From DATADD01 sp036258675 (lineage in GTDB: Bacteria > Actinomycetota > CADDZG01 > WHSQ01): DNA of 8,616 nt. Both the position numbers and the translations under genes were made by a program. Location of the stretch: assembly GCA_036258675.1 (NCBI GenBank), contig DATADD010000119.1, positions 1-8,616 of the forward strand. Reading direction: 5' to 3'. Shown here in pieces: positions 1-6,413 of this stretch (within the stretch, counting starts at the first letter, position 1; every line of letters starts with the position of its first letter). The notes beneath the pieces are model-generated. The model worked only from the letters and a program-made list of their open reading frames with translations. It was not told where the DNA came from and did no database searches.

Positions 1-272
1 GCGAGCTCGTAGAGCCCGGGGCGGCGGACGGCGCCGGCGACGTGGACGAGGATCGCGCCCGCGGGCGTGGTGGGGCCGGGGGTCGGCAGGGCGGAGACGT
101 CCGGCGCGGTCGCGGGCGGAGCGATGCGCGCCGGGGGGCGCCGGCCCAGGAAGAGGACGCCGCCGGCCACGGCGACGAGGACGGCGAGCGCCACGACCCA
201 CAGCTCGTGCCGGCGCCCCGCGAGGCTGCCGAGGCGATCCCTCCACCCGTTCGAGACGGTGATCTCGTCCAT
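1..272 (-). CDS. comEA: ComEA, N-terminal part (membrane-anchored DNA-uptake protein), cut by window edge
   Basis: The minus-strand frame opens with ATG at 272-270 and stays open to the window edge, giving 90 complete codons. Residues 1-23 are a short polar and basic N-terminus. Residues about 24-43 (LWVVALAVLVAVAGGVLFL) form one transmembrane helix, so the rest would be extracytoplasmic. A Pro/Ala/Thr-rich linker follows at about 45-71. From residue 73 comes ILVHVAGAVRRPGLYEL, the hallmark start of the SLBB domain that precedes the helix-hairpin-helix DNA-binding domain in ComEA. In the family this protein binds incoming double-stranded DNA at the membrane and hands it to the ComEC channel. 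The helix-hairpin-helix half and any comEC gene would lie beyond base 1. The gene shares strand with leuS, a common pairing, but two plus-strand genes lie between them. The purine-rich AGGGAG sits only one base before the ATG, unusually close for a ribosome-binding site. Family identity is solid from the motif; competence itself is inference. Confidence 0.85.
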   Translation of the reverse strand, partial: MDEITVSNGWRDRLGSLAGRRHELWVVALAVLVAVAGGVLFLGRRPPARIAPPATAPDVSALPTPGPTTPAGAILVHVAGAVRRPGLYEL

Positions 273-276
273 GCTC

Positions 277-284
277 CCTATACT
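277..284. promoter_or_regulatory. Candidate overlapping divergent -10 elements for comEA and the eis-like gene
   Basis: An A/T island in otherwise GC-rich DNA reads TATACT on the plus strand (279-284), a near-consensus -10 box; transcription would begin near 291 and give the acetyltransferase mRNA a leader of about 77 nt. On the minus strand the overlapping TATAGG (282-277) lies only four bases before the comEA ATG, so a comEA transcript would be essentially leaderless. If both are real they compete for the same bases. Downstream, GTGAC (286-290) and GTCAC (317-321) form a dyad that can extend through TCTCC/GGGGA (292-296 with 312-316), possibly an operator or leader hairpin. No convincing -35 element is visible for either direction. 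Confidence 0.3.
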
Positions 285-367
285 CGTGACCTCTCCCGCT
301 GGTCTCAGTGAGGGGAGTCACACGTCGACCTCGCGGCCACCGAAGGCCCGCGCTCCCGAGGAGACCG

Positions 368-1591
368 ATGTCCATACAGGTGCGCGTCGGCAAGAAAGAC
401 GAGTGGCGCCGCTTCTTCGACACGTGCGAGAACGCGTTCGGCGAAGAGCCGAACGACGACATGGTCGAGCGCTTCAAGCGGATCCTCTCGCCGTCGGACC
501 TCCTCGCCGCGTTCGACGGCGACGCGATGGTCGGCACCGCCGCGGCCTTCCGCTTCACCCTCTCCATCCCGGGGGGCGAGCTCCCCGCCGCCGGCGTGAC
601 GCTCGTGGGCGTGTTGCCGAGCCACAGACGGCAGGGCGTGCTCACCCGGCTCATGCGTCACCAGCTGGAGCAGGCCCGCGCCCGGCGGCAGCCGCTCGCG
701 GTCCTGTGGGCCTCGGAGGGCTCGATCTACGGACGCTTCGGCTACGGACCCGCGACCAAACAGGCTGCGATCGACGTCGAGCGCGACCGAGCCGTCTTCA
801 TCGACCAGTCACCCAACCCGGGTCGCAGCCGCCTGCTGTCGACCGCGGAGGCCGTCAAGGTGCTGCCCGATGTCTACGAGCGCGTGCGCATCCGCACGCC
901 CGGGATGTTCGCGCGCTCACAGGAATGGTGGGAGGCCCACACGCTCGCAGATCCCGAGGAGGGGCGGCGCGGGGACGGCCCGATGTGGCGCGTCGTGTGG
1001 GAGAACGAGGGGCGCGCCGAGGCCTACGCGCTCTACCGGCTCCACCACGAGTGGCCGGAGGGCATGCCCGCCGGCTCGCTCCACGTGGCCGAAGCCATCG
1101 CTACGTCCCCCGCGGCGACCCGAGCACTATGGAGCTTCCTGTTCGGCGTCGATCTCGTCGCGCGCGTGCGGTCGTGGGTCGTGCCGATCGACCATCCCCT
1201 GTTCCTGATGCTCACCGAGCCGCGCCGCCTCCGCATGGTCGTCAAGGACGCGCTGTGGCTGCGAGTCGTCGACGTTCCGGCCGCCCTCGGCGCGCGCGGC
1301 TACGCGGGCGAGGGGACGCTCGTCCTCGCGCTCCGCGACGAGCTGTGTCCGTGGAACTCGGGCACGTGGCGCCTCGAAACGAGCGCATCGGGAGCGCGCG
1401 TCGAGCGGACGACGGACGCCCCGCAGCTGGCCATGAGCGCGGCGGACCTCGGAGCCGTGTATCTGGGCGGCGTCGGCTTCGGCGAGCTCGTGGAGGCGGG
1501 GCGGGTACACGAGCTCGAGGAGGGCGCGGCCCTGCGCGCCTCCGCCCTGTTCGCAGCCGAGCGCACGCCGTGGTGCAGCGAGATCTTCTAG
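368..1591 (+). CDS. Eis-like GNAT N-acetyltransferase (407 aa)
   Basis: Predicted acetyl-CoA-dependent amine acetyltransferase of the Eis family, which has a GNAT domain, a second GNAT-like domain and a C-terminal SCP2-like domain. ATG 368 is chosen because GAGGAG (358-363) sits four bases upstream; the same frame could open at 308, but that extension is arginine-rich and unlike the family. The acetyl-CoA loop is VGVLPSHRRQGVLTRLM (residues 80-96). The motif SIYGRFGYG (119-127) carries Tyr121, the counterpart of the general-acid tyrosine of mycobacterial Eis. The protein ends PWCSEIF, so its C-terminal carboxylate, used catalytically in Eis, falls on a conserved terminal phenylalanine. At 407 aa it is close to the usual family length of about 400. 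Family members acetylate aminoglycosides at several positions and lysines of proteins; the substrate here cannot be read from sequence. The gene is divergent from comEA and followed after 133 bp by a reductase-like gene on the same strand. Confidence 0.88.
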   Translation: MSIQVRVGKKDEWRRFFDTCENAFGEEPNDDMVERFKRILSPSDLLAAFDGDAMVGTAAAFRFTLSIPGGELPAAGVTLVGVLPSHRRQGVLTRLMRHQLEQARARRQPLAVLWASEGSIYGRFGYGPATKQAAIDVERDRAVFIDQSPNPGRSRLLSTAEAVKVLPDVYERVRIRTPGMFARSQEWWEAHTLADPEEGRRGDGPMWRVVWENEGRAEAYALYRLHHEWPEGMPAGSLHVAEAIATSPAATRALWSFLFGVDLVARVRSWVVPIDHPLFLMLTEPRRLRMVVKDALWLRVVDVPAALGARGYAGEGTLVLALRDELCPWNSGTWRLETSASGARVERTTDAPQLAMSAADLGAVYLGGVGFGELVEAGRVHELEEGAALRASALFAAERTPWCSEIF

Positions 1592-1595
1592 GAGA

Positions 1596-1621
1596 GCGCC
1601 GCGCGTCGTGTTCGACGGCGC
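1596..1621 (+). terminator. Possible hairpin terminator after the eis-like gene
   Basis: Four bases past the acetyltransferase stop codon, GCGCC (1596-1600) and GTCG (1605-1608) can pair with CGAC (1613-1616) and GGCGC (1617-1621) around a TGTT loop, leaving a four-base bulge on the left side. There is no T tract. The position suits an actinobacterial terminator without a U tail, but hairpins of this size arise often by chance in such GC-rich DNA. Confidence 0.28.
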
Positions 1622-1705
1622 CGGGGGTCGGCGGGCGTCGTGAGGCGGTCACGTCGAGGAGCCGGCCACACGTTTCCGCGCAGGCCCGCGACGGGTCCCG
1701 GGCTG

Positions 1706-1714
1706 TGCCATAGT
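1706..1714 (+). promoter_or_regulatory. Candidate extended -10 promoter for the RibD-C/DHFR-like gene
   Basis: TGC followed by CATAGT (1706-1708 and 1709-1714) matches the TGn extended -10 layout. Transcription would start around 1721, leaving only three or four bases before the ATG at 1725, so the mRNA would be nearly leaderless. There is no good ribosome-binding site (only GGAAA at 1716-1720), which supports that reading. No -35 element is evident. The presence of this site argues that the gene has its own promoter rather than relying on the eis-like gene upstream. Confidence 0.4.
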
Positions 1715-1724
1715 CGGAAACGGC

Positions 1725-2315
1725 ATGCGGATCGTCATCAGCGAGTTCATCAGCCTCGACGGCGTCGTCCAGGCCCCCGGCGGTCCGGAGGAGGACACCG
1801 ACGGCGGGTTCCGCCACGGCGGCTGGTCGATGAGGTTCTTCGACCCCGAGGTCATGGGAGCGGCCATCGACGAGGCGTCCCAGCGCACCGACGCCCTCCT
1901 CCAGGGGCGCCGCACGTGGCAGGTCATGGCGGGGGCGTGGCCCGAGCGCGCGGGCGACCCGTTCGCGGACTGGATGAACAGCGTCCAGAAGTACGTAGTG
2001 TCGGACACCCTCTCCGACGCGGATCTCACGTGGAAGCCGACAACGATCATCCGCGGCGCCGACCTCACGAAGGAGGTATCGGCGCTGCGCGAGCGTCCCG
2101 GCGGCTGCGTCAACGTCATGGGCAGCGCGTCGGTCGTGCGGACGCTGCTGGCAGCCGATCTGGCCGACGAGCTCCTCCTCATGATCGAGCCGATCGTGCT
2201 GGGCGGCGGCAAGACCATCTTTCCGGACGACGGCGAGGCGCGGGCGTTCGAGCTCGCGTCGGTCACGACGGCGAGCACGGGCGTGCAGGTCTGCCGCTAC
2301 CAGCGCGCCCGCTGA
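1725..2315 (+). CDS. RibD C-terminal domain / dihydrofolate-reductase-like protein (196 aa)
   Basis: A single-domain protein of the RibD-C fold, related to dihydrofolate reductase and to uncharacterised YyaP/YwjB-type proteins. It opens MRIVISEFISLDGVVQAPGG, where SLDG (residues 10-13) is the usual family signature. LLQGRRTW (58-65) corresponds to the conserved G-R-x-T-[WY] nucleotide-binding segment, KYVVS lies at 89-93, GSASVV (133-138) is the glycine-rich turn contacting NADPH, and LADELLLMIEPIVLGGGKTIF (from 146) is the very typical late strand-turn. The 196-residue length fits the family. An NADPH-dependent reductase role is inferred from the fold. Most members have no known substrate, and this is not expected to be the housekeeping folate enzyme or the full riboflavin enzyme, since the deaminase domain is absent. 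It is convergent with leuS, with 69 bp between the two stop codons. Confidence 0.88.
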   Translation: MRIVISEFISLDGVVQAPGGPEEDTDGGFRHGGWSMRFFDPEVMGAAIDEASQRTDALLQGRRTWQVMAGAWPERAGDPFADWMNSVQKYVVSDTLSDADLTWKPTTIIRGADLTKEVSALRERPGGCVNVMGSASVVRTLLAADLADELLLMIEPIVLGGGKTIFPDDGEARAFELASVTTASTGVQVCRYQRAR

Positions 2316-2324
2316 CGGCCGACG

Positions 2325-2356
2325 CCCGCATCCCCGCGGGTCGACCCGGCCTCGAC
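2325..2356. terminator. Possible bidirectional terminator between the convergent DHFR-like gene and leuS
   Basis: The 69-bp gap between two convergent stop codons contains CCCGC (2325-2329) pairing with GCGGG (2336-2340) over a six-base loop, and an adjacent GTCGA (2340-2344) pairing with TCGAC (2352-2356) over seven bases. Part of it is also a perfect 12-bp palindrome, CGGGTCGACCCG (2337-2348). The location favours termination from both sides, but the stems are only 5 bp and there is no T tract on either strand. Confidence 0.3.
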
Positions 2357-2384
2357 AAGCTGAACGACGGCTCTCGGACCCTCG

Positions 2385-4865
2385 TTAGCGGGCGACGACC
2401 AGAGAGATGAGTCGAGGGGGCCGGACGACCACCTTGCTGGGCTCCCGCCCGTCGATGTGCGCCTGGACCTTCGGCGACGCCAGCGCGCGCCGCAGCATCT
2501 CGCGCTCGTCAACCTCGGCGGGCACCGTGATCGTGTCGCGTACCTTTCCGTTGACCTGCACGACCATCGTCACCTCTTCCTCCGCCACGAGCTTCTCGTC
2601 GAAGCCGGGCCACGCCTCGCGATGGATCGGGTGCTCGTGCCCGAGTCGCCGCCACAGCTCCGCGGTGAGGAACGGCGCCATCGGAGACAACATGAGCAGC
2701 AGCGCCTCGACCAGCTCCCGCGTGACGCGAGGGTTGCGGCCCCCGGCCGACCGGTAGCGGTAGGCCTCGTTGACGAGCTCCATGAGGCGCGCGATCGCGG
2801 TGTTGAACGAGAGCTCCTCGAAGTCGCGCGTCACGACCTCGATCGTGCGGTGGACCGAGCGGCGCAGCTCGTCGTCGGCCTTGGCAGCCTGCTGCGGCCG
2901 GTCGTCGAGCGTGGCGCGGCTCTCCTCGCACAGCCGCCAGACGCGGCCGAGCCACGGAAACGTCACGCGTCCGATCGCGGTCATGCCCTCCTCGGGCCAG
3001 TCGAAGTCCTGCTCCGGGGGCCCGGAGAAAAGCATGTAGAGGCGAAGCGCGTCGGCCCCGTAGCGCTCGATCGCCTCGACCGGCTCCACGATGTTGCCGC
3101 GGCTCTTCGACATGGACTTCCCGCCCATCGTGACCATCCCCTGGTTGAGCAGCCGCGGAAACGGCTCGGGGTCCTTCACCATGCCCATGTCGAGAAGCAC
3201 CTTCTGGAAGAAGCGGGCGTAGATGAGGTGCATGACGGCGTGCGTGATCCCGCCCGTGTACTGGTCGATCGGCATCCACGCGGCGACGACGTCGGGGTCG
3301 AAGGGAGCGTCGTCGTTGCGAGGGTCCAGGTAGCGCAGGAAGTACCACGACGAATCCACGAACGTATCCATCGTGTCGGTCTCGCGGCGCGCCACCCCCC
3401 CGCAGCGCGGGCAGTCGGCGTTCACCCACTCATCGGCCGTGGCGAGCGGGGAGATCTCGCCCGTCGGCGTGAAGTCGACGTCGTCCGGCAGCACTACCGG
3501 CAGCTGGTCGTCGGGCACGGGCACCTCGCCGCATCGGTCGCAGAAGACGATGGGGATCGGCGTGCCCCAGTAGCGCTGGCGGCTGATGAGCCAGTCCCGG
3601 ATGCGGAACCCGCTCGCGGCGCGCCCGATGCCCCGCTGCTCGAGCCAGCGCGTGACCTCCTCCACGCCCCGGTCGGCTGGTGTCCCGTCGAACTCGCCGC
3701 TGTTGACCATGACCCCCTCGTGCGGCCAGGGCTCGGTCATCGTGGCGCCGTCGAGCTCCCCTCCGGGGGGTTGGATCACGACCCTGACCTCGAGCCCGTA
3801 CGTGCGCGCGAAGTCGAAGTCCCGCTCGTCGTGCCCGGGAACGGCCATGATGGCGCCCGTGCCGTACTCGAGCAGGACGTAGTCGCCGACCCACACCGGG
3901 ATGCGCTCCCCGTTGACCGGGTTGACGGCGTAGGCGCCGAGGAACAGCCCCTTCTTGGGCCGCTCCGCGGCGGTGCGGTCCACCTCGGTGAGCGTCTCGA
4001 GCTGGCGCCGGAACTCGGCCAGCTCCCGCTCCTGGGGCGTCCCCGCGACGAGCTCCTCCGCGAGCCGATGCTCCGGCGCCAACACGAAGAACGTGGCGCC
4101 CCACAATGTGTCGGGCCTCGTCGTGAACACGGTGACCGGCTCGTCCCGGCCCTCGATGCGGAAGTCGACCTCGGCTCCCTGGCCGCGGCCGATCCAATTG
4201 CGCTGCAGCGTCTTGAGTCGCTCCGTCCACCCCGTGCACAGCTCGAGGTCGTCCACGAGGCGGTCGGCGTAGTCGGTGATCTTGAAGAACCACTGCGTCA
4301 GGTACCGCTTGAGGACGATCTCTCCGCAGCGCTCGCACCGGCCCTGGATCACCTGCTCGTTGGCGAGCACGGTCTTGTCGTTCGGGCACCAGTTGGCCGC
4401 CGCTTCCTTGCGATAGGCGAGCCCGCGCTCGTACAGACGCAGGAAGAACCACTGGTTCCAGCGGTAGAAGGTGGGCTCGCAGGTGTAGAAGACACGGTCC
4501 CAGTCGAACGAGAAGCCGAGCCGCTCCATCGACCAGCGGTGCTTGGCGATGTTGTCGTAGGTCCACTTCCGGGGCGGGACGGACCGCTTGATGGCGGCGT
4601 TCTCGGCCGGGAGCCCGAACGCGTCCCACCCGATCGGGCTCAGGACCTCGGCGCCGCGCATCCGGGCGAAGCGGGCGATCGCGTCGTGGATCGAGAAGAT
4701 CTCGACGTGGCCCATGTGGAGGTCGCCGGACGGGTAGGGAAACATCGTGACGATGTAGCGCTTGCGGGCCGGGTCCGGGACCCGGGGAGCGGCCCACGGG
4801 TTGGAGGAGGCCCACTCCTTCGCCCAGCGCTGCTCGATCGAGGAGAAGTCGTACTCCGTCTCCAT
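2385..4865 (-). CDS. leuS: Leucyl-tRNA synthetase (826 aa, class Ia)
   Basis: Charges tRNA-Leu with leucine in the cytoplasm. The Rossmann signature is PYPSGDLHMGH, with HMGH at residues 50-53. Two zinc-binding clusters are visible: CPND (160-163) with CERC (177-180), and CDRC (442-445) with CPRC (485-488). The CP1 editing domain shows the Thr-rich TTRPDT (248-253) and GTGAIMAVPGHDERD (335-349), which holds the conserved editing aspartates, so proofreading looks intact. The late catalytic loop is GGKSMSKSRGN (581-591); the first lysine of canonical KMSKS is Ser584, a tolerated variation. The anticodon-binding helical domain follows, and the C-terminal domain begins near VVQVNGKVRDTI (768-779). 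The 826-residue length matches the compact bacterial type rather than the roughly 950-residue form of mycobacteria and streptomycetes. The start at 4865 fits the usual N-terminus (DFSSIEQRW) and a promoter that would make the mRNA leaderless. The gene is divergent from the permease and convergent with the reductase-like gene. Confidence 0.98.
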   Translation of the reverse strand: METEYDFSSIEQRWAKEWASSNPWAAPRVPDPARKRYIVTMFPYPSGDLHMGHVEIFSIHDAIARFARMRGAEVLSPIGWDAFGLPAENAAIKRSVPPRKWTYDNIAKHRWSMERLGFSFDWDRVFYTCEPTFYRWNQWFFLRLYERGLAYRKEAAANWCPNDKTVLANEQVIQGRCERCGEIVLKRYLTQWFFKITDYADRLVDDLELCTGWTERLKTLQRNWIGRGQGAEVDFRIEGRDEPVTVFTTRPDTLWGATFFVLAPEHRLAEELVAGTPQERELAEFRRQLETLTEVDRTAAERPKKGLFLGAYAVNPVNGERIPVWVGDYVLLEYGTGAIMAVPGHDERDFDFARTYGLEVRVVIQPPGGELDGATMTEPWPHEGVMVNSGEFDGTPADRGVEEVTRWLEQRGIGRAASGFRIRDWLISRQRYWGTPIPIVFCDRCGEVPVPDDQLPVVLPDDVDFTPTGEISPLATADEWVNADCPRCGGVARRETDTMDTFVDSSWYFLRYLDPRNDDAPFDPDVVAAWMPIDQYTGGITHAVMHLIYARFFQKVLLDMGMVKDPEPFPRLLNQGMVTMGGKSMSKSRGNIVEPVEAIERYGADALRLYMLFSGPPEQDFDWPEEGMTAIGRVTFPWLGRVWRLCEESRATLDDRPQQAAKADDELRRSVHRTIEVVTRDFEELSFNTAIARLMELVNEAYRYRSAGGRNPRVTRELVEALLLMLSPMAPFLTAELWRRLGHEHPIHREAWPGFDEKLVAEEEVTMVVQVNGKVRDTITVPAEVDEREMLRRALASPKVQAHIDGREPSKVVVRPPRLISLVVAR

Positions 4866-4871
4866 CGGCCA

Positions 4872-4877
4872 ACCCTA
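4872..4877 (-). promoter_or_regulatory. Leaderless-type -10 box of leuS
   Basis: On the minus strand TAGGGT (4877-4872) is followed by exactly six bases (TGGCCG) and then the leuS ATG. This fits the TANNNT -10 of actinobacteria with transcription starting at the A of the start codon. There is no ribosome-binding site between box and start, as expected for a leaderless message. The -35 area (around 4895-4900) reads GC-rich and resembles no consensus. A leaderless start also leaves no room for a T-box or attenuator. Confidence 0.5.
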
Positions 4878-4909
4878 AATCGGGGCGCGGGGATCCGGGG
4901 CGGCAGGGG

Positions 4910-4924
4910 AGGAAATCGCTTCCT
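4910..4924. promoter_or_regulatory. Perfect dyad AGGAA-N5-TTCCT in the leuS/permease divergent spacer
   Basis: AGGAA (4910-4914) and TTCCT (4920-4924) are exact inverted copies around ATCGC, followed on the plus strand by TTTGTTT. This is among the most A/T-rich spots in the window. It lies about 45-60 bases upstream of the proposed leuS start of transcription and just before a possible permease -35 box, a suitable place for a regulator of either or both genes. As an RNA on the plus strand it would resemble a short hairpin with a U-rich tail, but no plus-strand gene reads into it. The regulator, if any, is unknown. Confidence 0.25.
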
Positions 4925-4928
4925 TTGT

Positions 4929-4958
4929 TTGGACGTGGGCGGGGTGGAAAGGTAAGGC
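4929..4958 (+). promoter_or_regulatory. Weak candidate promoter for the APC permease
   Basis: TTGGAC (4929-4934), one of the better -35-like hexamers here, is followed after 18 bases by TAAGGC (4953-4958), a poor -10. The resulting leader would be roughly 25 nt and would contain the GGGGGGAAG ribosome-binding site before ATG 4989. The assignment rests on position and partial matches only. Confidence 0.25.
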
Positions 4959-4988
4959 CCCGTAGACCGCGACGCGTGGGGGGAAGCG

Positions 4989-6386
4989 ATGGACGCGACT
5001 GCAGGTGCTCGGCGCGCGGGGCGCGCCGAGAGGGACGAGGGGACGGCCGAGGGCGATCGGGGCGGCCTCCGGCGCGCCATCGGCGGCAAGCTCCTGTTCT
5101 TCTTCATCCTCGGGGACATGCTCGGGGGCGGCATCTATGCCCTCGTGGGCGAGGTCGGGCTCGAGACGGGAGGGGCGATCTGGAGCGCCTTCCTCGCCGC
5201 CTTCATCCTCGCCGCCCTGACGGCATCGTCCTACGCCGAGCTCGTCACGAAGTACCCCAGGGCCGCCGGGGCGGCGCTCTACGTCCACCGGGCCTTCCGC
5301 AAGAACTTCTTCACCTTCATGGTGGCGTTCGCGGTCATGTGCTCGGGGATCGCCTCTGCGGGCGCGCTGGCGAAGGGCTTCGCGAGCGACTACTTCCATC
5401 AGTTCGTCGACGCCCCCGACCTCGCGGTCGCGCTCGTGTTCGTGGGCGTCATCACGGTGATCAACCTCATCGGGATCAAGGAGTCGGTCCGCTTCAACCT
5501 GATCTGCACCCTGATCGAGGTGACCGGACTGGCCCTGATCCTGATCATCGGAGCCGTGACCCTGGCGAGCGGCGACGGTGACCCCGGCAGGGCGTTCGAG
5601 TTCAAGGAGGGAACGGCACCGCTCCTCGCGATCGTGGCCGGGGCGACGCTCGCGTTCTACGCGCTCATCGGCTTCGAGGACTCCGTCAACGTCGCGGAGG
5701 AGGTCCGCGAGCCGTCTCGCATCTTCCCGCCCGCCCTCCTCGGCGCCCTCGCGACCGCGGGCGTGGTCTATCTGCTCGTCACGCTCGTGGCGCCGATGGT
5801 CGTGAACCTGGGGCAGCTGACGGGGTCGGACGCGCCCCTCCTGGAGGTCGTCAAGGAGGGGACCATCTCGGTCCCCGAGAAGCTGTTCTCCGCCATCGCG
5901 CTGTTCGCGCTCACGAACGGTGCGCTGCTCAACATGATCATGGCGTCGCGTCTGATCTACGGCATGTCGGAGCAGGGCGTGGTGCCGCGCGCGTTCAGCT
6001 CCCTGCTCCCCGGGCGGCGTACGCCGTGGGTGGCGATCGCTTTCGTCACGACCCTCGCCGTGATCCTCGTCATCACGGGCGATCTCGGCATCCTCGCCGA
6101 CACGACGGTCTTGTTGCTGCTGTTCGTGTTCGCGACGGTCAACATCTCGGTGCTCGTGCTGCGGCGGGACCGCGTGGACCACAAGCACTACCGCACACCC
6201 ACGCTGTTGCCGATCCTGGGCGCGCTCGTGTGCATCGCTCTCGCGATCCAGTCGCTGCTCGACAACGGCGCTCCGATCTACTGGCGCGCAGGCATCCTGC
6301 TCGCGGTCGGCCTCGTACTGTGGGTGATCAACCTGGTCGTGGGAGGGCGCCGAGGGGAGATGAGGGCCGAGGAGCTCGCCGGCTAG
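4989..6386 (+). CDS. APC-superfamily amino acid permease (465 aa, 12 TM)
   Basis: Predicted secondary transporter of the amino acid-polyamine-organocation superfamily in the cytoplasmic membrane. After a hydrophilic, charged cytoplasmic N-terminus (residues 1-32) there are 12 hydrophobic segments, roughly at 35-55, 62-82, 108-130, 144-163, 170-194, 211-229, 248-270, 297-320, 344-363, 368-391, 406-421 and 433-451. The broken TM1 carries GDMLGGGIYALVG (42-54), the substrate-carboxylate-binding glycine motif of the family. TM6 and the following loop read FYALIGFEDSVNVAEEVREP (from 223), very typical of bacterial APC members. The 465-residue length is normal. Start ATG 4989 has a strong GGGGGGAAG ribosome-binding site four to five bases upstream. 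The substrate, probably an amino acid or polyamine taken up with protons or exchanged, cannot be told from sequence. The divergent partner is leuS, so shared regulation with aminoacylation is possible but speculative. The PAC2 gene begins 27 bp after the stop. Confidence 0.92.
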   Translation: MDATAGARRAGRAERDEGTAEGDRGGLRRAIGGKLLFFFILGDMLGGGIYALVGEVGLETGGAIWSAFLAAFILAALTASSYAELVTKYPRAAGAALYVHRAFRKNFFTFMVAFAVMCSGIASAGALAKGFASDYFHQFVDAPDLAVALVFVGVITVINLIGIKESVRFNLICTLIEVTGLALILIIGAVTLASGDGDPGRAFEFKEGTAPLLAIVAGATLAFYALIGFEDSVNVAEEVREPSRIFPPALLGALATAGVVYLLVTLVAPMVVNLGQLTGSDAPLLEVVKEGTISVPEKLFSAIALFALTNGALLNMIMASRLIYGMSEQGVVPRAFSSLLPGRRTPWVAIAFVTTLAVILVITGDLGILADTTVLLLLFVFATVNISVLVLRRDRVDHKHYRTPTLLPILGALVCIALAIQSLLDNGAPIYWRAGILLAVGLVLWVINLVVGGRRGEMRAEELAG

Positions 6387-6401
6387 ACGGGCTCGTCCCA
6401 C

Positions 6402-6407
6402 TATCCT
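6402..6407 (+). promoter_or_regulatory. Leaderless-type -10 box of the PAC2-family gene
   Basis: TATCCT (6402-6407) is followed by exactly six bases (TGCGCG) and then the GTG start at 6414, placing the expected first transcribed base on the first base of the start codon. No ribosome-binding site is present between the permease stop and this GTG. The geometry is identical to that at leuS. No -35 consensus is visible, and the box sits within the 27-bp gap behind the permease gene. Confidence 0.5.
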
Positions 6408-6413
6408 TGCGCG

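Noticed and set aside
308..367. Upstream start for the Eis-like protein
   Set aside because: The 20 added residues are Arg/Pro-rich, while ATG 368 has a good GAGGAG ribosome-binding site and gives the usual N-terminus.
67..1713. 548-aa plus-strand frame across the comEA/eis-like region
   Set aside because: It overlaps ComEA antisense and the acetyltransferase in another frame, and its translation is arginine/alanine-rich with no recognisable family.
2457..4955. 832-aa open frame on the plus strand opposite leuS
   Set aside because: It is fully antisense to an unambiguous leuS and has the same compositional-shadow character (Arg/His/Asp/Val/Leu-rich, no motifs).
4866..4988. T-box or leader attenuator for leuS
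   Set aside because: The spacer is only 123 bp, shows no T-box elements, and the best promoter leaves no leader at all.
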